Part shown: positions 35,536 through 43,023 of the stretch, in pieces | How the letters are laid out: every line of letters starts with the position of its first letter | Position numbering within the stretch: position 1 is the stretch's first letter | From: Burkholderia thailandensis E264 | Lineage (GTDB): Bacteria; Pseudomonadota; Gammaproteobacteria; Burkholderiales; Burkholderiaceae | Assembly (NCBI RefSeq): GCF_000012365.1 | Contig: NC_007651.1 | Span: 3,534,001-3,598,000 of the forward strand | DNA length: 64,000 nt | Direction of reading: 5' to 3' | Program-made: the position numbers and the translations under genes | Notes under the pieces: generated by a model | Databases searched by the model: none | What the model was told of the DNA's origin: nothing | The model's input: only the letters and a program-made list of their open reading frames with translations

Positions 35536-36204
35536 ATGGTCGCGGCGTGGCGGGATGCCCGACTTGGAGAAGTTTCGTCCGGCACCGCACTGCGGGAGCT
35601 TCAGCTTCTTGGACATGTCTTCAGCGTAGCGATTCGCGAGTGGGGCGCTCAGCTTCCCAGCAATCCCGTTAGCCTTATCAGGAAGCCACGGTCTGGCAAG
35701 GCCCGAGATCGCGTGCTGACCACATCGGAAAGGACCGCGCTCATCTCGGCTTGCAGTCAGTGTCACAACCCGTGGATTAAGCCTGTCGTGATCTTCGCGC
35801 TGGAAACCGCTGCACGACGCGGCGAAATCCTTGCACTGACATGGCAAGACGTTGATTTGGCACGTCGGACGGCGACCCTACAGATTACGAAGGCAGGGCA
35901 ACCGCGAAGGATTCCGCTATCCGCAACGTGTGTCACCATGCTTGAAGCACTACCGCGCAGCCTTGACGGACGGGTCTTCCCTGTTTCGATGGAAACAGTC
36001 AAGCAGGCATACGAACGAGCGGTTGCACGGGCCGGTATCACCAACTTCACTTTCCATGATCTGAGACACGATGCACTGACGCGACTGGCAAAGCAGGGGC
36101 TTTCCATTCTGGAACTTCGGGCAATATCCGGTCACGCAACCGCGAACATGCTTCAGCGATACGTGTCGATTGACGCCGGTGAATTGGCAATGAAGCTCGG
36201 CTGA
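35536..36204 (+). pseudogene. Tyrosine integrase, C-terminal catalytic fragment
   Basis: Contains the complete catalytic domain: RRGEILALTW with the first Arg, FHDLRHDALTRL with the HxxR pair, and SGHATANMLQRYVSI with the last His and the nucleophilic Tyr. An ATG at 35536 within the target duplication could start a 222-residue product, but the N-terminal DNA-binding domains are lost. Deleting 34178-35540 (element plus one duplication) fuses it in frame with the N-terminal fragment: 981 bp, 326 residues plus stop. Confidence 0.93.
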
Positions 36205-36278
36205 CCGTAGTTGGAACAGCACTGGTTATCGGTCCATCGCCCGCCCGCGCGGTGGATCGATCAGTGTTCGCTCACCCC

Positions 36279-36722
36279 TTATGCTTCTTCATCAGGCGGG
36301 CGTGTTGTGAAATCAATACTGACGATCAACGCGGACCGCCGAAAGGGAACCGTGAACGCGACGTGGCACCATTCCAAGCGACCGGACGCGGCGAGCGTTA
36401 GCAACTCCTGAAAACGACTCTCCGTCATGTCAACCACGCCCTGTAACTCCGGTTTGATCGAGATGAATGCGCCAACGTTAGGCACTTCGGGATTGCCGAT
36501 ACCCGGCTTGTCGGTCGGGGAGACTTGGAACAAGAACCGGGTCACATCGCGTACCGGTTCGGTGAACTCCCCTTCCAACAGAATCGATGCACGACTTTCG
36601 CGCTCGGGTGGATAACCGCGTGGGCGGTCCACACGCTCCGTTAGACTCGCGTCCCAACTTGTGATTCGCCCGTATCGACTCAGCAGTTCGCGTCGGCGGC
36701 GTGGATGTGTTCCCTTTCGCAT
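36279..36722 (-). CDS. Hypothetical protein of the island
   Basis: A 147-residue frame starting MRKGTHPRRRRELLSRYGRITSW. Central part (EPVRDVTRFLFQVSPTDKPG and VGAFISIKPELQGVVDMTESRFQELLTLAASGRL) looks like alternating strands of a globular domain; the N-terminus is strongly basic. I do not recognise a family. It lies convergent with the integrase and is the end of a minus-strand series of small island genes. Codon use is less GC-biased than in the core genes. Confidence 0.55.
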   Translation of the reverse strand: MRKGTHPRRRRELLSRYGRITSWDASLTERVDRPRGYPPERESRASILLEGEFTEPVRDVTRFLFQVSPTDKPGIGNPEVPNVGAFISIKPELQGVVDMTESRFQELLTLAASGRLEWCHVAFTVPFRRSALIVSIDFTTRPPDEEA

Positions 36723-36861
36723 GCCTAGTCACCCCCGCACGAACGGCAACACCGTTCTCATCACGTTGAAACTTTCAATGCTTCATTCCGCGAACGCAGC
36801 GCGTCATTCATCGAGTTGATGCCGTCAACGCCGTTGATAACAGGGCCTTACGCTTATGGCT

Positions 36862-37593
36862 TCACTTTGGGTCGAACGCAAGCTTCGAGCGGTTGACCGG
36901 CGCTGACACACCATATTTGTGAACCACGTCTCCTACTAATTCGACGAACCACGGCGCAGCTTCGGGACAAACAACGATGCTGCGAAGCAAGGTCTCCAAC
37001 GGGATCGCCGCAGACATACCATCAGGGAGTGCGCTTATATCTTCGTTCTCATGGAAGCGATCAATAATGACCCGCACTTCCTTTTCATAGTCGTAAGCCT
37101 TCAACTTGTATGCGAACACGTTTGAGTACGGCTTGAAGACTAACTGCGGATCACGCCAGTGCTTCACGTATTCAACTTTGGCGATGTTGATGGCATACGG
37201 CAACTTCGCAAGTTTGATCGCATCGCGAAGCTGTCCAACCGTGGTCGTGATTGCGACAGCAGCAGAAGACTTCCCGTACAAGCTCCACATCGCCATACTG
37301 TCGTCCCTACTTTGGTGCCAACAGTTCACGAAGACGCGCTCGCGTAGCCGAGTTTTGAACTCTGCTACCGACGAGTTGATTTCATTCTTACGAAAGGCTT
37401 CTTCTATAGCGTGCTTTATCGATTCCGTGAACGCTCCTTCATACTTGTCTGCAAATCGGTCGCCGCGACAAAAAAAGAGCGTGCGGTTATGGAGCAAATC
37501 GAGAAATTTTGCCGTATCTAGGTAACGCCACAACACAGTATCGTCGGTGAGTCCGTTCCCGATACTCGGTATGCCTTTGAAGATCACCGCCAT
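36862..37593 (-). CDS. DUF2971 domain-containing protein
   Basis: A 243-residue soluble protein. It shows the DUF2971 pattern: LWRYLDTAKFLDLL near the N-terminus, GDRFADKYEGAFTES, then VNCWHQSRDDSMAMWSLYG, and VEYVKHWRDPQ later. The ATG at 37593 follows AAGGGGAACG; an upstream in-frame start at 37671 lacks a ribosome site. DUF2971 has no settled function and appears often in mobile and defence-rich regions, which makes a defence or toxin role conceivable but unproven. GC is clearly lower than in core genes, a sign of transfer. Confidence 0.8.
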   Translation of the reverse strand: MAVIFKGIPSIGNGLTDDTVLWRYLDTAKFLDLLHNRTLFFCRGDRFADKYEGAFTESIKHAIEEAFRKNEINSSVAEFKTRLRERVFVNCWHQSRDDSMAMWSLYGKSSAAVAITTTVGQLRDAIKLAKLPYAINIAKVEYVKHWRDPQLVFKPYSNVFAYKLKAYDYEKEVRVIIDRFHENEDISALPDGMSAAIPLETLLRSIVVCPEAAPWFVELVGDVVHKYGVSAPVNRSKLAFDPK

Positions 37594-37804
37594 GTCGTTC
37601 CCCTTCGTTCGTCTGCTATTTTCACTACAGCCCAACAGTGATTTGGTTGCGCCACGTACCCAAGACACCAATCAATGGTTCGACTATCTCGAATCCGCGC
37701 AACCGCACCAACCATCGGTCAGGGATTCCATCGACGCCGACGCGAATTCCCGCCAACCCCACCGCCGTGCAGGCGGTAGGTCGATTAGCGTACCCGCCTG
37801 AATC

Positions 37805-38290
37805 TCAGTGCAGCAGTTCGCCACGGGTCGGCGCTGAATCGGCGTCGGCCACCGTCGCGACGCTCGGCACACCGAAGTCGATCAGTCCGTCGCTGTTGTA
37901 CGTCTCGACTACGAATTCAAGCAGCGATGCGAACCTGCTCACGATGGACACGAAGTTCCCAGCCACCATGCCGCCGCCATACGGCATGACGTAGGAGACA
38001 GCAAGGTCTTCGTCCGAGTCGATAGTGAACACCGGCAGGAACACTTCTTCATTGAGCCGCCGCGCCAGTGCGTGCTTCTGGTCGATTGGAGCTTGTCGTG
38101 CCAGTGGCAAGTACGTAGCGAATCGGATGAATTTTCGGTCAGGGATCAAGAACACACGATAGGCGATGCCTTGTTCGGTGCGCAAGCGGATGACATCAGG
38201 CTGTACGTCGTAGGGCACCACACCGCTATCGCGGAGATGGGCGTCAAGAGTTTCGATGGTAACTGCGGATTCTTCAAAAATTTTCGTCAA
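37805..38290 (-). CDS. YbjN-like domain protein
   Basis: A 161-residue protein likely to adopt the YbjN/CesT-like chaperone fold: an N-terminal helix (ESAVTIETLDAHLRDSG), strands (VIRLRTEQGIAYRVFLIPDRKFIRFATYLPL), a helix with KHALARRLNEEV and further strands, then an amphipathic helix (FVSIVSRFASLLEFVVETY). It appears to start with TTG at 38290 behind a GGGAG ribosome site; no ATG is present nearby. Function unknown. It lies between the DUF2971 and LprI-like genes on the same strand. Confidence 0.65.
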   Translation of the reverse strand: MTKIFEESAVTIETLDAHLRDSGVVPYDVQPDVIRLRTEQGIAYRVFLIPDRKFIRFATYLPLARQAPIDQKHALARRLNEEVFLPVFTIDSDEDLAVSYVMPYGGGMVAGNFVSIVSRFASLLEFVVETYNSDGLIDFGVPSVATVADADSAPTRGELLH

Positions 38291-38340
38291 TAGGCGCTCC
38301 CGATAGGAAGTAAGGCCCGACTGTCTTGCCGTGACCCGGA

Positions 38341-38367
38341 AAGAAAAACCGCCGATGAACGGCGGTT
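38341..38367 (-). terminator. Terminator downstream of the LprI-like gene
   Basis: Minus-strand stem AACCGCCG/CGGCGGTT (38347-38354, 38360-38367) with a 5-nt loop, followed by TTTTTCTTT. It lies 34 bp after the stop codon of the gene ending at 38402. Confidence 0.85.
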
Positions 38368-38401
38368 ACTGGTTCTCTGCATACGTCGCTAACCGCGCAA
38401 G

Positions 38402-39190
38402 CTACATGGCCGCGAGCTTCTGAATACGGGCTTCCATCACCTTCGCAAGGCAAGCCACGTCGGAACACGCGTTGCGCTCGTTCACCAGCCAGTTCCGTTC
38501 ATCGGCTTTCAGGCCGTTCGGATCGTTCGACTTCGCGCGGGCAGCACTGTAGGCAGCAGCTAAGCGCCGATCCGCATCGGCAGTCTCGGGCGTCGAACAG
38601 ATCAGTTTCTCCATCTTCGACGCAGCAGGCGAACAGTCGAATGACGCGATGATGGCGACGGGCTGTTGAGCTTGCGCATCCTGTTTTGCATCGACTTGTG
38701 ACGAAGGTTCCGATGCTGCCGTCTGCTGGGCCGTGTCGCTGGTGACAGCAGTTGTGTCCGACGCGGGATTGCTGTCTTCGCTGCCGGATGGCATCGAAGT
38801 CGTACTCTGCTGCGCCGATTGCGCTACCTTGCCCGCATCCGATTGCACGTCCGCACCAGCTTGTGGTTTTGCCGTGTTATGGGGCTGTTCCACCTGTCGT
38901 GCTTGCGCACGCATAGCCGCATCATTTTGCAGCCAGTCCACCCCGTAGAGCGCACCAACGGCGAGAAGGAGAATCACGCCGACAATGCGACCTATCTTGG
39001 TTGAGACGAGCCACCAGAAGAGCGCACCAACCCCGATCAGAACTATGCCGATGAGCTTGAAGTTTTCGATAGTCTGGTCGGCTCGATGCGCCGCTTCTTC
39101 TCCTTCTCGACGGTTCCGTGCCGCCTGAAAATATGCAAGCTTCTCACGGCGAAGCCGGTCTTCTTCGTACTGCCTGACTCGATCATCCAT
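38402..39190 (-). CDS. Membrane-anchored protein with C-terminal LprI-like (DUF1311) domain
   Basis: A 262-residue protein. A charged N-terminal helix with coiled-coil character (DDRVRQYEEDRLRREKLAYF to about residue 40) is followed by two adjacent membrane helices (about 44-85), a long Gln/Ser/Ala-rich linker, and a C-terminal LprI/DUF1311 domain (SFDCSPAASKMEKLICSTPE, RNWLVNERNACSDVACLAKV) with its conserved cysteines. LprI domains inhibit lysozyme in known cases; here the domain would face the periplasm. Start at 39190 follows AGGGGGATCG. Unknown role in the island, possibly envelope protection or exclusion. Confidence 0.75.
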   Translation of the reverse strand: MDDRVRQYEEDRLRREKLAYFQAARNRREGEEAAHRADQTIENFKLIGIVLIGVGALFWWLVSTKIGRIVGVILLLAVGALYGVDWLQNDAAMRAQARQVEQPHNTAKPQAGADVQSDAGKVAQSAQQSTTSMPSGSEDSNPASDTTAVTSDTAQQTAASEPSSQVDAKQDAQAQQPVAIIASFDCSPAASKMEKLICSTPETADADRRLAAAYSAARAKSNDPNGLKADERNWLVNERNACSDVACLAKVMEARIQKLAAM

Positions 39191-39221
39191 CGATCCCCCT
39201 TTTTGTTTCATCTACAAATAC

Positions 39222-39233
39222 GGTACATGTACC
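39222..39233. promoter_or_regulatory. Perfect palindrome, putative operator of the XRE gene
   Basis: GGTACATGTACC, a 12-bp perfect palindrome in the 71-bp gap between the divergent LprI-like and XRE genes, 28 bp before the XRE start. Placement and symmetry fit self-regulation by a small dimeric XRE protein. Low-level evidence: one site only. Confidence 0.5.
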
Positions 39234-39261
39234 CTAGAGATCGCCGCATCATATCGGAAAG

Positions 39262-39513
39262 ATGCGGGGCATGCCAAATCTCAGCAGCAGCCGCCAACAC
39301 CCCACTCTCGTTGCCCTTGGACGTGCGATCCGGCGCATTCGCAAGGATCGCGGTTTGTCGCAGGAACAACTGGCGCTGACCGCTGGAATCGATGTGAGCT
39401 ATCTAGGGCGCGTGGAACGCGGTGACAACAATGCGTCTGTTCTCGCGTTGCATTACATCGCCGAAGCACTTGGCATGACGATGACGGCGCTGATGACCGA
39501 AGCGGGCTTATGA
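39262..39513 (+). CDS. Small XRE-family regulator, controller-protein-like
   Basis: An 83-residue (or 80 if started at the ATG at 39271) helix-turn-helix protein that is all XRE domain: LGRAIRRIRKDRGLSQEQLA, AGIDVSYLGRVERGDNNASV and LHYIAEALGMTMTALM. Size and sequence match stand-alone regulators such as the C proteins that time restriction-modification expression. The same island holds a Type ISP-like enzyme 12 kb away, so the role could be that or control of the divergent LprI-like gene. A perfect palindrome lies just upstream. Confidence 0.85.
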   Translation: MRGMPNLSSSRQHPTLVALGRAIRRIRKDRGLSQEQLALTAGIDVSYLGRVERGDNNASVLALHYIAEALGMTMTALMTEAGL

Positions 39514-39571
39514 GACAGCCGCCGATTGCGCGACTGCGATTCCCGTATCCGCATGGTTTGACGGCTGATGT

Positions 39572-40219
39572 TCATGCGCCGCGCGACTTGCGACGATCCC
39601 AATCGATGAGTGCGACCGGTACGCCGTCCGCTCCGAAACCAGTCGGTTCACGTGACGGATTCACCACGGCCAGCACACTCGCCCGTGAGATGCCGTAGGT
39701 CCGCGCCAAGGCACTTACCGTCTCACCCGCCGCGTACTTGCCCTTCATCTCTTCGCGTTGCGCTGGCGTTGTCTTGGACGGTCTGCCAAGGGTTTTGCCT
39801 TCTGCCTTCGCACGCACCAATCCGGCTTGCGTGCGCTCCACCAGCAGTGAACGCTCCATTTCCGCAACAGCAGACAACATCGTGAGCATCAGCTTCCCGG
39901 CAGATGACCCCAGATCGAGTTTCCCGAGTTGAAGCACGATAACTTCGATCTTGCGTTCGGCCAACGTCCGCACGGTCCGCAGAACATCTTCGGCATCGCG
40001 TCCCAATCTGTCGAGACGGGAGACAACCAACGTCTCGCCATCCCTGATCTTGTCCAACATCGCGACGAACTGCGGGCGCTGCGACGCATGGGTCTTGCCG
40101 CTGATGCCTTCGTCCGTGAACCAGTAATCGACCTTGAATCCAGCATTCTCGATTTCGAGACGCTGATTCTCGGTTGTCTGTTCGCGCGTGCTGACCCGAC
40201 CGTACCCGAAGATCGCCAT
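39572..40219 (-). CDS. Serine recombinase (resolvase/DNA invertase family)
   Basis: A 215-residue small serine recombinase. The catalytic serine lies in YGRVSTREQTTENQ (about residue 9-10 region), and the conserved arginines in VVSRLDRLGRDAEDVL; the long E-helix segment is AGKLMLTMLSAVAEMERSLL. A C-terminal helix-turn-helix (YAAGETVSALARTYGISRAS) follows, with an extra ~25-residue tail. The ATG at 40219 has a GGGGG-type ribosome site. It could resolve or invert island DNA, or be a leftover from a transposon; no crossover site pair was found by eye. Confidence 0.92.
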   Translation of the reverse strand: MAIFGYGRVSTREQTTENQRLEIENAGFKVDYWFTDEGISGKTHASQRPQFVAMLDKIRDGETLVVSRLDRLGRDAEDVLRTVRTLAERKIEVIVLQLGKLDLGSSAGKLMLTMLSAVAEMERSLLVERTQAGLVRAKAEGKTLGRPSKTTPAQREEMKGKYAAGETVSALARTYGISRASVLAVVNPSREPTGFGADGVPVALIDWDRRKSRGA

Positions 40220-40613
40220 AGACACCCCCGAAGGCGTTGGAAAAGGGTGTCAGAATATCACTTGATGTCGGAAATAGTCAACCCTATATTTCCAACAGGC
40301 CGGACCAATACATCCGATAACTGTTGGGAAACGGTGGTTTGGCGACAGTCGCTTGGCCGATGCACAACGACGGGTGTACCCGGTTCGGTACGCGTAGGTC
40401 ATATCAGTTCGACATGGATTCTCGTTCAGTCGTATGCCGAACCACCTGCGGACCGGTTCGGCTAAGGCATACCCATAGAGAACCGGGATGTTGCCGCAAC
40501 ATTGGACAGTGTCACGAATACTGCTCAGGAACGTGTAAAATCGTGCAGCAGTTCCATCCCCCAAAGCATCCCACGTTTGTAGCCGTCCGATTGCTCCATA
40601 TCGTCCTGCAAAA
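40220..40613. other. Divergent intergenic region between recombinase and ATPase-TOPRIM gene
   Basis: 394 bp without a gene, AT-richer than the core. It holds an inverted repeat GGAAATA/TATTTCC (40270-40276 and 40287-40293, 10-bp spacer) close to the recombinase start, a possible operator. The promoter of the ATPase gene must lie in the right part; no clear -35/-10 pair stands out. Confidence 0.45.
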
Positions 40614-42560
40614 ATGAAAATAAGCTTCGGTTCTCCCCACAAGTCAATAAAATCGTTCCCTACGGTCGAACTGCCAGATTTTGTGGTGCTGACTGGCGTA
40701 AACGGCGCTGGTAAAAGTCATTTCCTACAGGCGCTTGAAGCTGGATTGCTTCGCATCGAAGAAGTCCCCCATAACCCGCATACTAGAAATATCCGGCGGT
40801 TTGATTGGTCCAACATGGTTCCGAACGACAGCGGATCGTTTGCGGGATTCCAAGCAAAGCAAGAACGATCACAAATGTGGTCGCAACTCTCATCCCTTGC
40901 TGCACCGTTATTACCGCAGATACAGCAGATTTGCGGCCAATACCCAACGTTATCGAAATTCAGCGTTAAGCAATTGACTTTGCTTACGCCTGAAATATTG
41001 AGCGCGGAAGGATTCACAGAATCTGAAGCCACGGCAATACTTCAGCAAATTCAGAACTTAACCAACAATGTCGATCAGGCATTAACTCAGCAATTTGTAC
41101 AACAAGACCCGCAAAACCGTTCGCGGCTTTTGTCTGGAATTCGGGCATCAACACAACTTCGACTAGCAGCGTTCGAAGAAGAAGATTTTTACGAGAACTT
41201 CCCGCTGACGTGGCAACCGGTAGATATGTTTCAGCAGTCGTTCGCTCGACTATTTGCCGAATACCAAGAAAATCACACAAGAAATCAGTTCAAGAAATTT
41301 CTCAATTCGCAAGGCGAAAATCACCGAGTATTCAGCGAAGACGAATTCGTATCGCGATATGGAGTTGCCCCGTGGAATTTTGTTAATGACATTCTGGAAA
41401 CCGCAAATTTAAGTTTCCGGATTAATGCACCGGACAAGTTCGACGAGCGCCCGTATGAACCAAATCTCGTAGACCAAATCACTGGTATCCGGGTAAAATT
41501 TAATGATCTATCTTCTGGCGAAAAGATTTTAATGTCTTTCGCGCTCTGCCTATATTACGCGAAAGACAAAAGGCAGATTGTCGAATATCCACAAGTGTTG
41601 CTGTTCGACGAAATAGATGCACCGCTACATCCTTCAATGACGCAATCGCTGCTGCGCACGATTGAGACTGTATTGATAGGCCAACACAAGATTAAGGTCA
41701 TTTTAACGACGCACTCCCCTTCGACGGTAGCATTAGCGCCGGAAGAATCGTTGTACGCCATGAGAAAGGGCGATACCAATCGGTTGGTAAAGACATCGAA
41801 GGACAGTGCGCTTTCCATCCTGATGGAAGGCGTGCCGTCTTTAAGCATGCACTATCAAAATCGCCGTCAGGTTTTTACGGAAAGCCATTACGATGCAGAG
41901 TTCTACGAAGCGTTCTACGAAAAACTAAAGTCGCGTCTCATCCCCGAAATTTCCCTGACCTTCATTGCAGCAGGTGGCGCAAAGGATGGCGGATGCGCTC
42001 ATGTTCGCGATGTTGTAAGCAAGTTGCACGGCGCAGGGAACGGAACGGTTTTTGGCATAATCGATTGGGATTGCGTTAATTCCAGCGCCGACCGCGTGAA
42101 GGTGCTAGGACAAGGCTTGCGATACAGTATCGAAAATTACATTTTTGACCCAATTCTAATTGCCGCATTTCTTTTTAGAGAGCGATTTGTATCGCGAGAA
42201 GAACTAAAACTCACCGAAGACGAAACGCACGCCGATTTCACTCGATTCAGTGATGACAGATTGCAAGGCATCGCAGACTTTGTCGTAGCAAAGGTAAAGC
42301 AGCGATTAACGAGTGAAGTTGCGACCGACACCATAGAGTGTCGCTATGTCGGTGGTAATTCCATTCGCGTGCCGAGTTGGTATATGACCATGCAAGGTCA
42401 CGATCTTGAAGGCTTACTTAAATCAACCTTTGATGAATTGAAACGCTTCCACAGAGAAGGCGATTTAAAAAGAGCGATAATCTTAAAAGTGATTGACGAG
42501 CTTCGATCATTGATACCCGACTGCTTGCTTAAACTCTTCTCATCGATACAGGCAACGTGA
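40614..42560 (+). CDS. AAA/ABC-type ATPase fused to a TOPRIM-like (DUF4435-like) domain; PARIS- or OLD-like defence candidate
   Basis: A 648-residue soluble protein. Residues 1-400 are an SMC/ABC-like ATPase: Walker A GVNGAGKS (28-35), an inserted helical region (80-270), signature LSSGEK (299-304), Walker B VLLFDEIDAP (328-337) and the switch His in TTHSPS (367). From about 418 a TOPRIM-like domain begins: E423 and D427 in FTESHYDAEFY, then GGAKDGG, the acidic pair in IIDWDC (D484, D486) and SIENYIFDP (505-513), which resembles DUF4435. This order matches fused forms of PARIS (AriA-AriB) and, more distantly, OLD nucleases. GC is visibly lower than anywhere else in the window. The gene is intact. 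The defence role is inferred. Confidence 0.8.
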   Translation: MKISFGSPHKSIKSFPTVELPDFVVLTGVNGAGKSHFLQALEAGLLRIEEVPHNPHTRNIRRFDWSNMVPNDSGSFAGFQAKQERSQMWSQLSSLAAPLLPQIQQICGQYPTLSKFSVKQLTLLTPEILSAEGFTESEATAILQQIQNLTNNVDQALTQQFVQQDPQNRSRLLSGIRASTQLRLAAFEEEDFYENFPLTWQPVDMFQQSFARLFAEYQENHTRNQFKKFLNSQGENHRVFSEDEFVSRYGVAPWNFVNDILETANLSFRINAPDKFDERPYEPNLVDQITGIRVKFNDLSSGEKILMSFALCLYYAKDKRQIVEYPQVLLFDEIDAPLHPSMTQSLLRTIETVLIGQHKIKVILTTHSPSTVALAPEESLYAMRKGDTNRLVKTSKDSALSILMEGVPSLSMHYQNRRQVFTESHYDAEFYEAFYEKLKSRLIPEISLTFIAAGGAKDGGCAHVRDVVSKLHGAGNGTVFGIIDWDCVNSSADRVKVLGQGLRYSIENYIFDPILIAAFLFRERFVSREELKLTEDETHADFTRFSDDRLQGIADFVVAKVKQRLTSEVATDTIECRYVGGNSIRVPSWYMTMQGHDLEGLLKSTFDELKRFHREGDLKRAIILKVIDELRSLIPDCLLKLFSSIQAT

Positions 42561-42770
42561 GATAAAATCCTGACCCTTGGTCAGCGTGTCGGCAACAGGC
42601 GTCGATGTATTGTTCAAGGCCGTACTATTCGGAAGATGCTTGGCTTCGGGGCTGCTTTCTTTCGGATAGACATCGTTCGGGTCTTCGCCGAAAAGGACTT
42701 CATACATATGCGACGTTGCCGCGACGAATTTGTTGTATTTCGCGCGTTGCTTTCTGGATACTTGTTTCAT
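42540..42770 (-). CDS. Small hypothetical protein
   Basis: A 76-residue frame (MKQVSRKQRAKYNKFVAATS start), polar with a basic N-terminus. Its 3' end overlaps the end of the convergent ATPase gene by 21 bp. It lies downstream of the primase gene on the same strand with a 253-bp gap. Weak ribosome site and no known family; it may not be translated. Confidence 0.4.
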   Translation of the reverse strand: MKQVSRKQRAKYNKFVAATSHMYEVLFGEDPNDVYPKESSPEAKHLPNSTALNNTSTPVADTLTKGQDFISRCLYR

Positions 42771-43023
42771 GATTTGATTTCGGGACGCTTGTTAGGCTTG
42801 TGCGCCCGTTGTCAGCGGCTGATATGAACTGGATTTGTGGTGAAGGACAGGACGGGCGGGCACTTCTTTATTAGCCACAGGAGAAGAGAGAAAATCAATT
42901 TCAAACTTCACCTATGGACAACCGGGCACCCCTTATAGGGGTGTGTCCGTGTCTGTCCTTATTAGGTCGGCGGTCAAGTTCTTGGCCTTCTTGTTACATC
43001 GACTTGTCCGGCTTGTCCGTCTG

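Noticed and set aside
40614..42560. ABC transporter ATP-binding subunit
   Set aside because: No membrane partner, a large helical insertion between Walker A and the signature motif, and a C-terminal TOPRIM-like domain.
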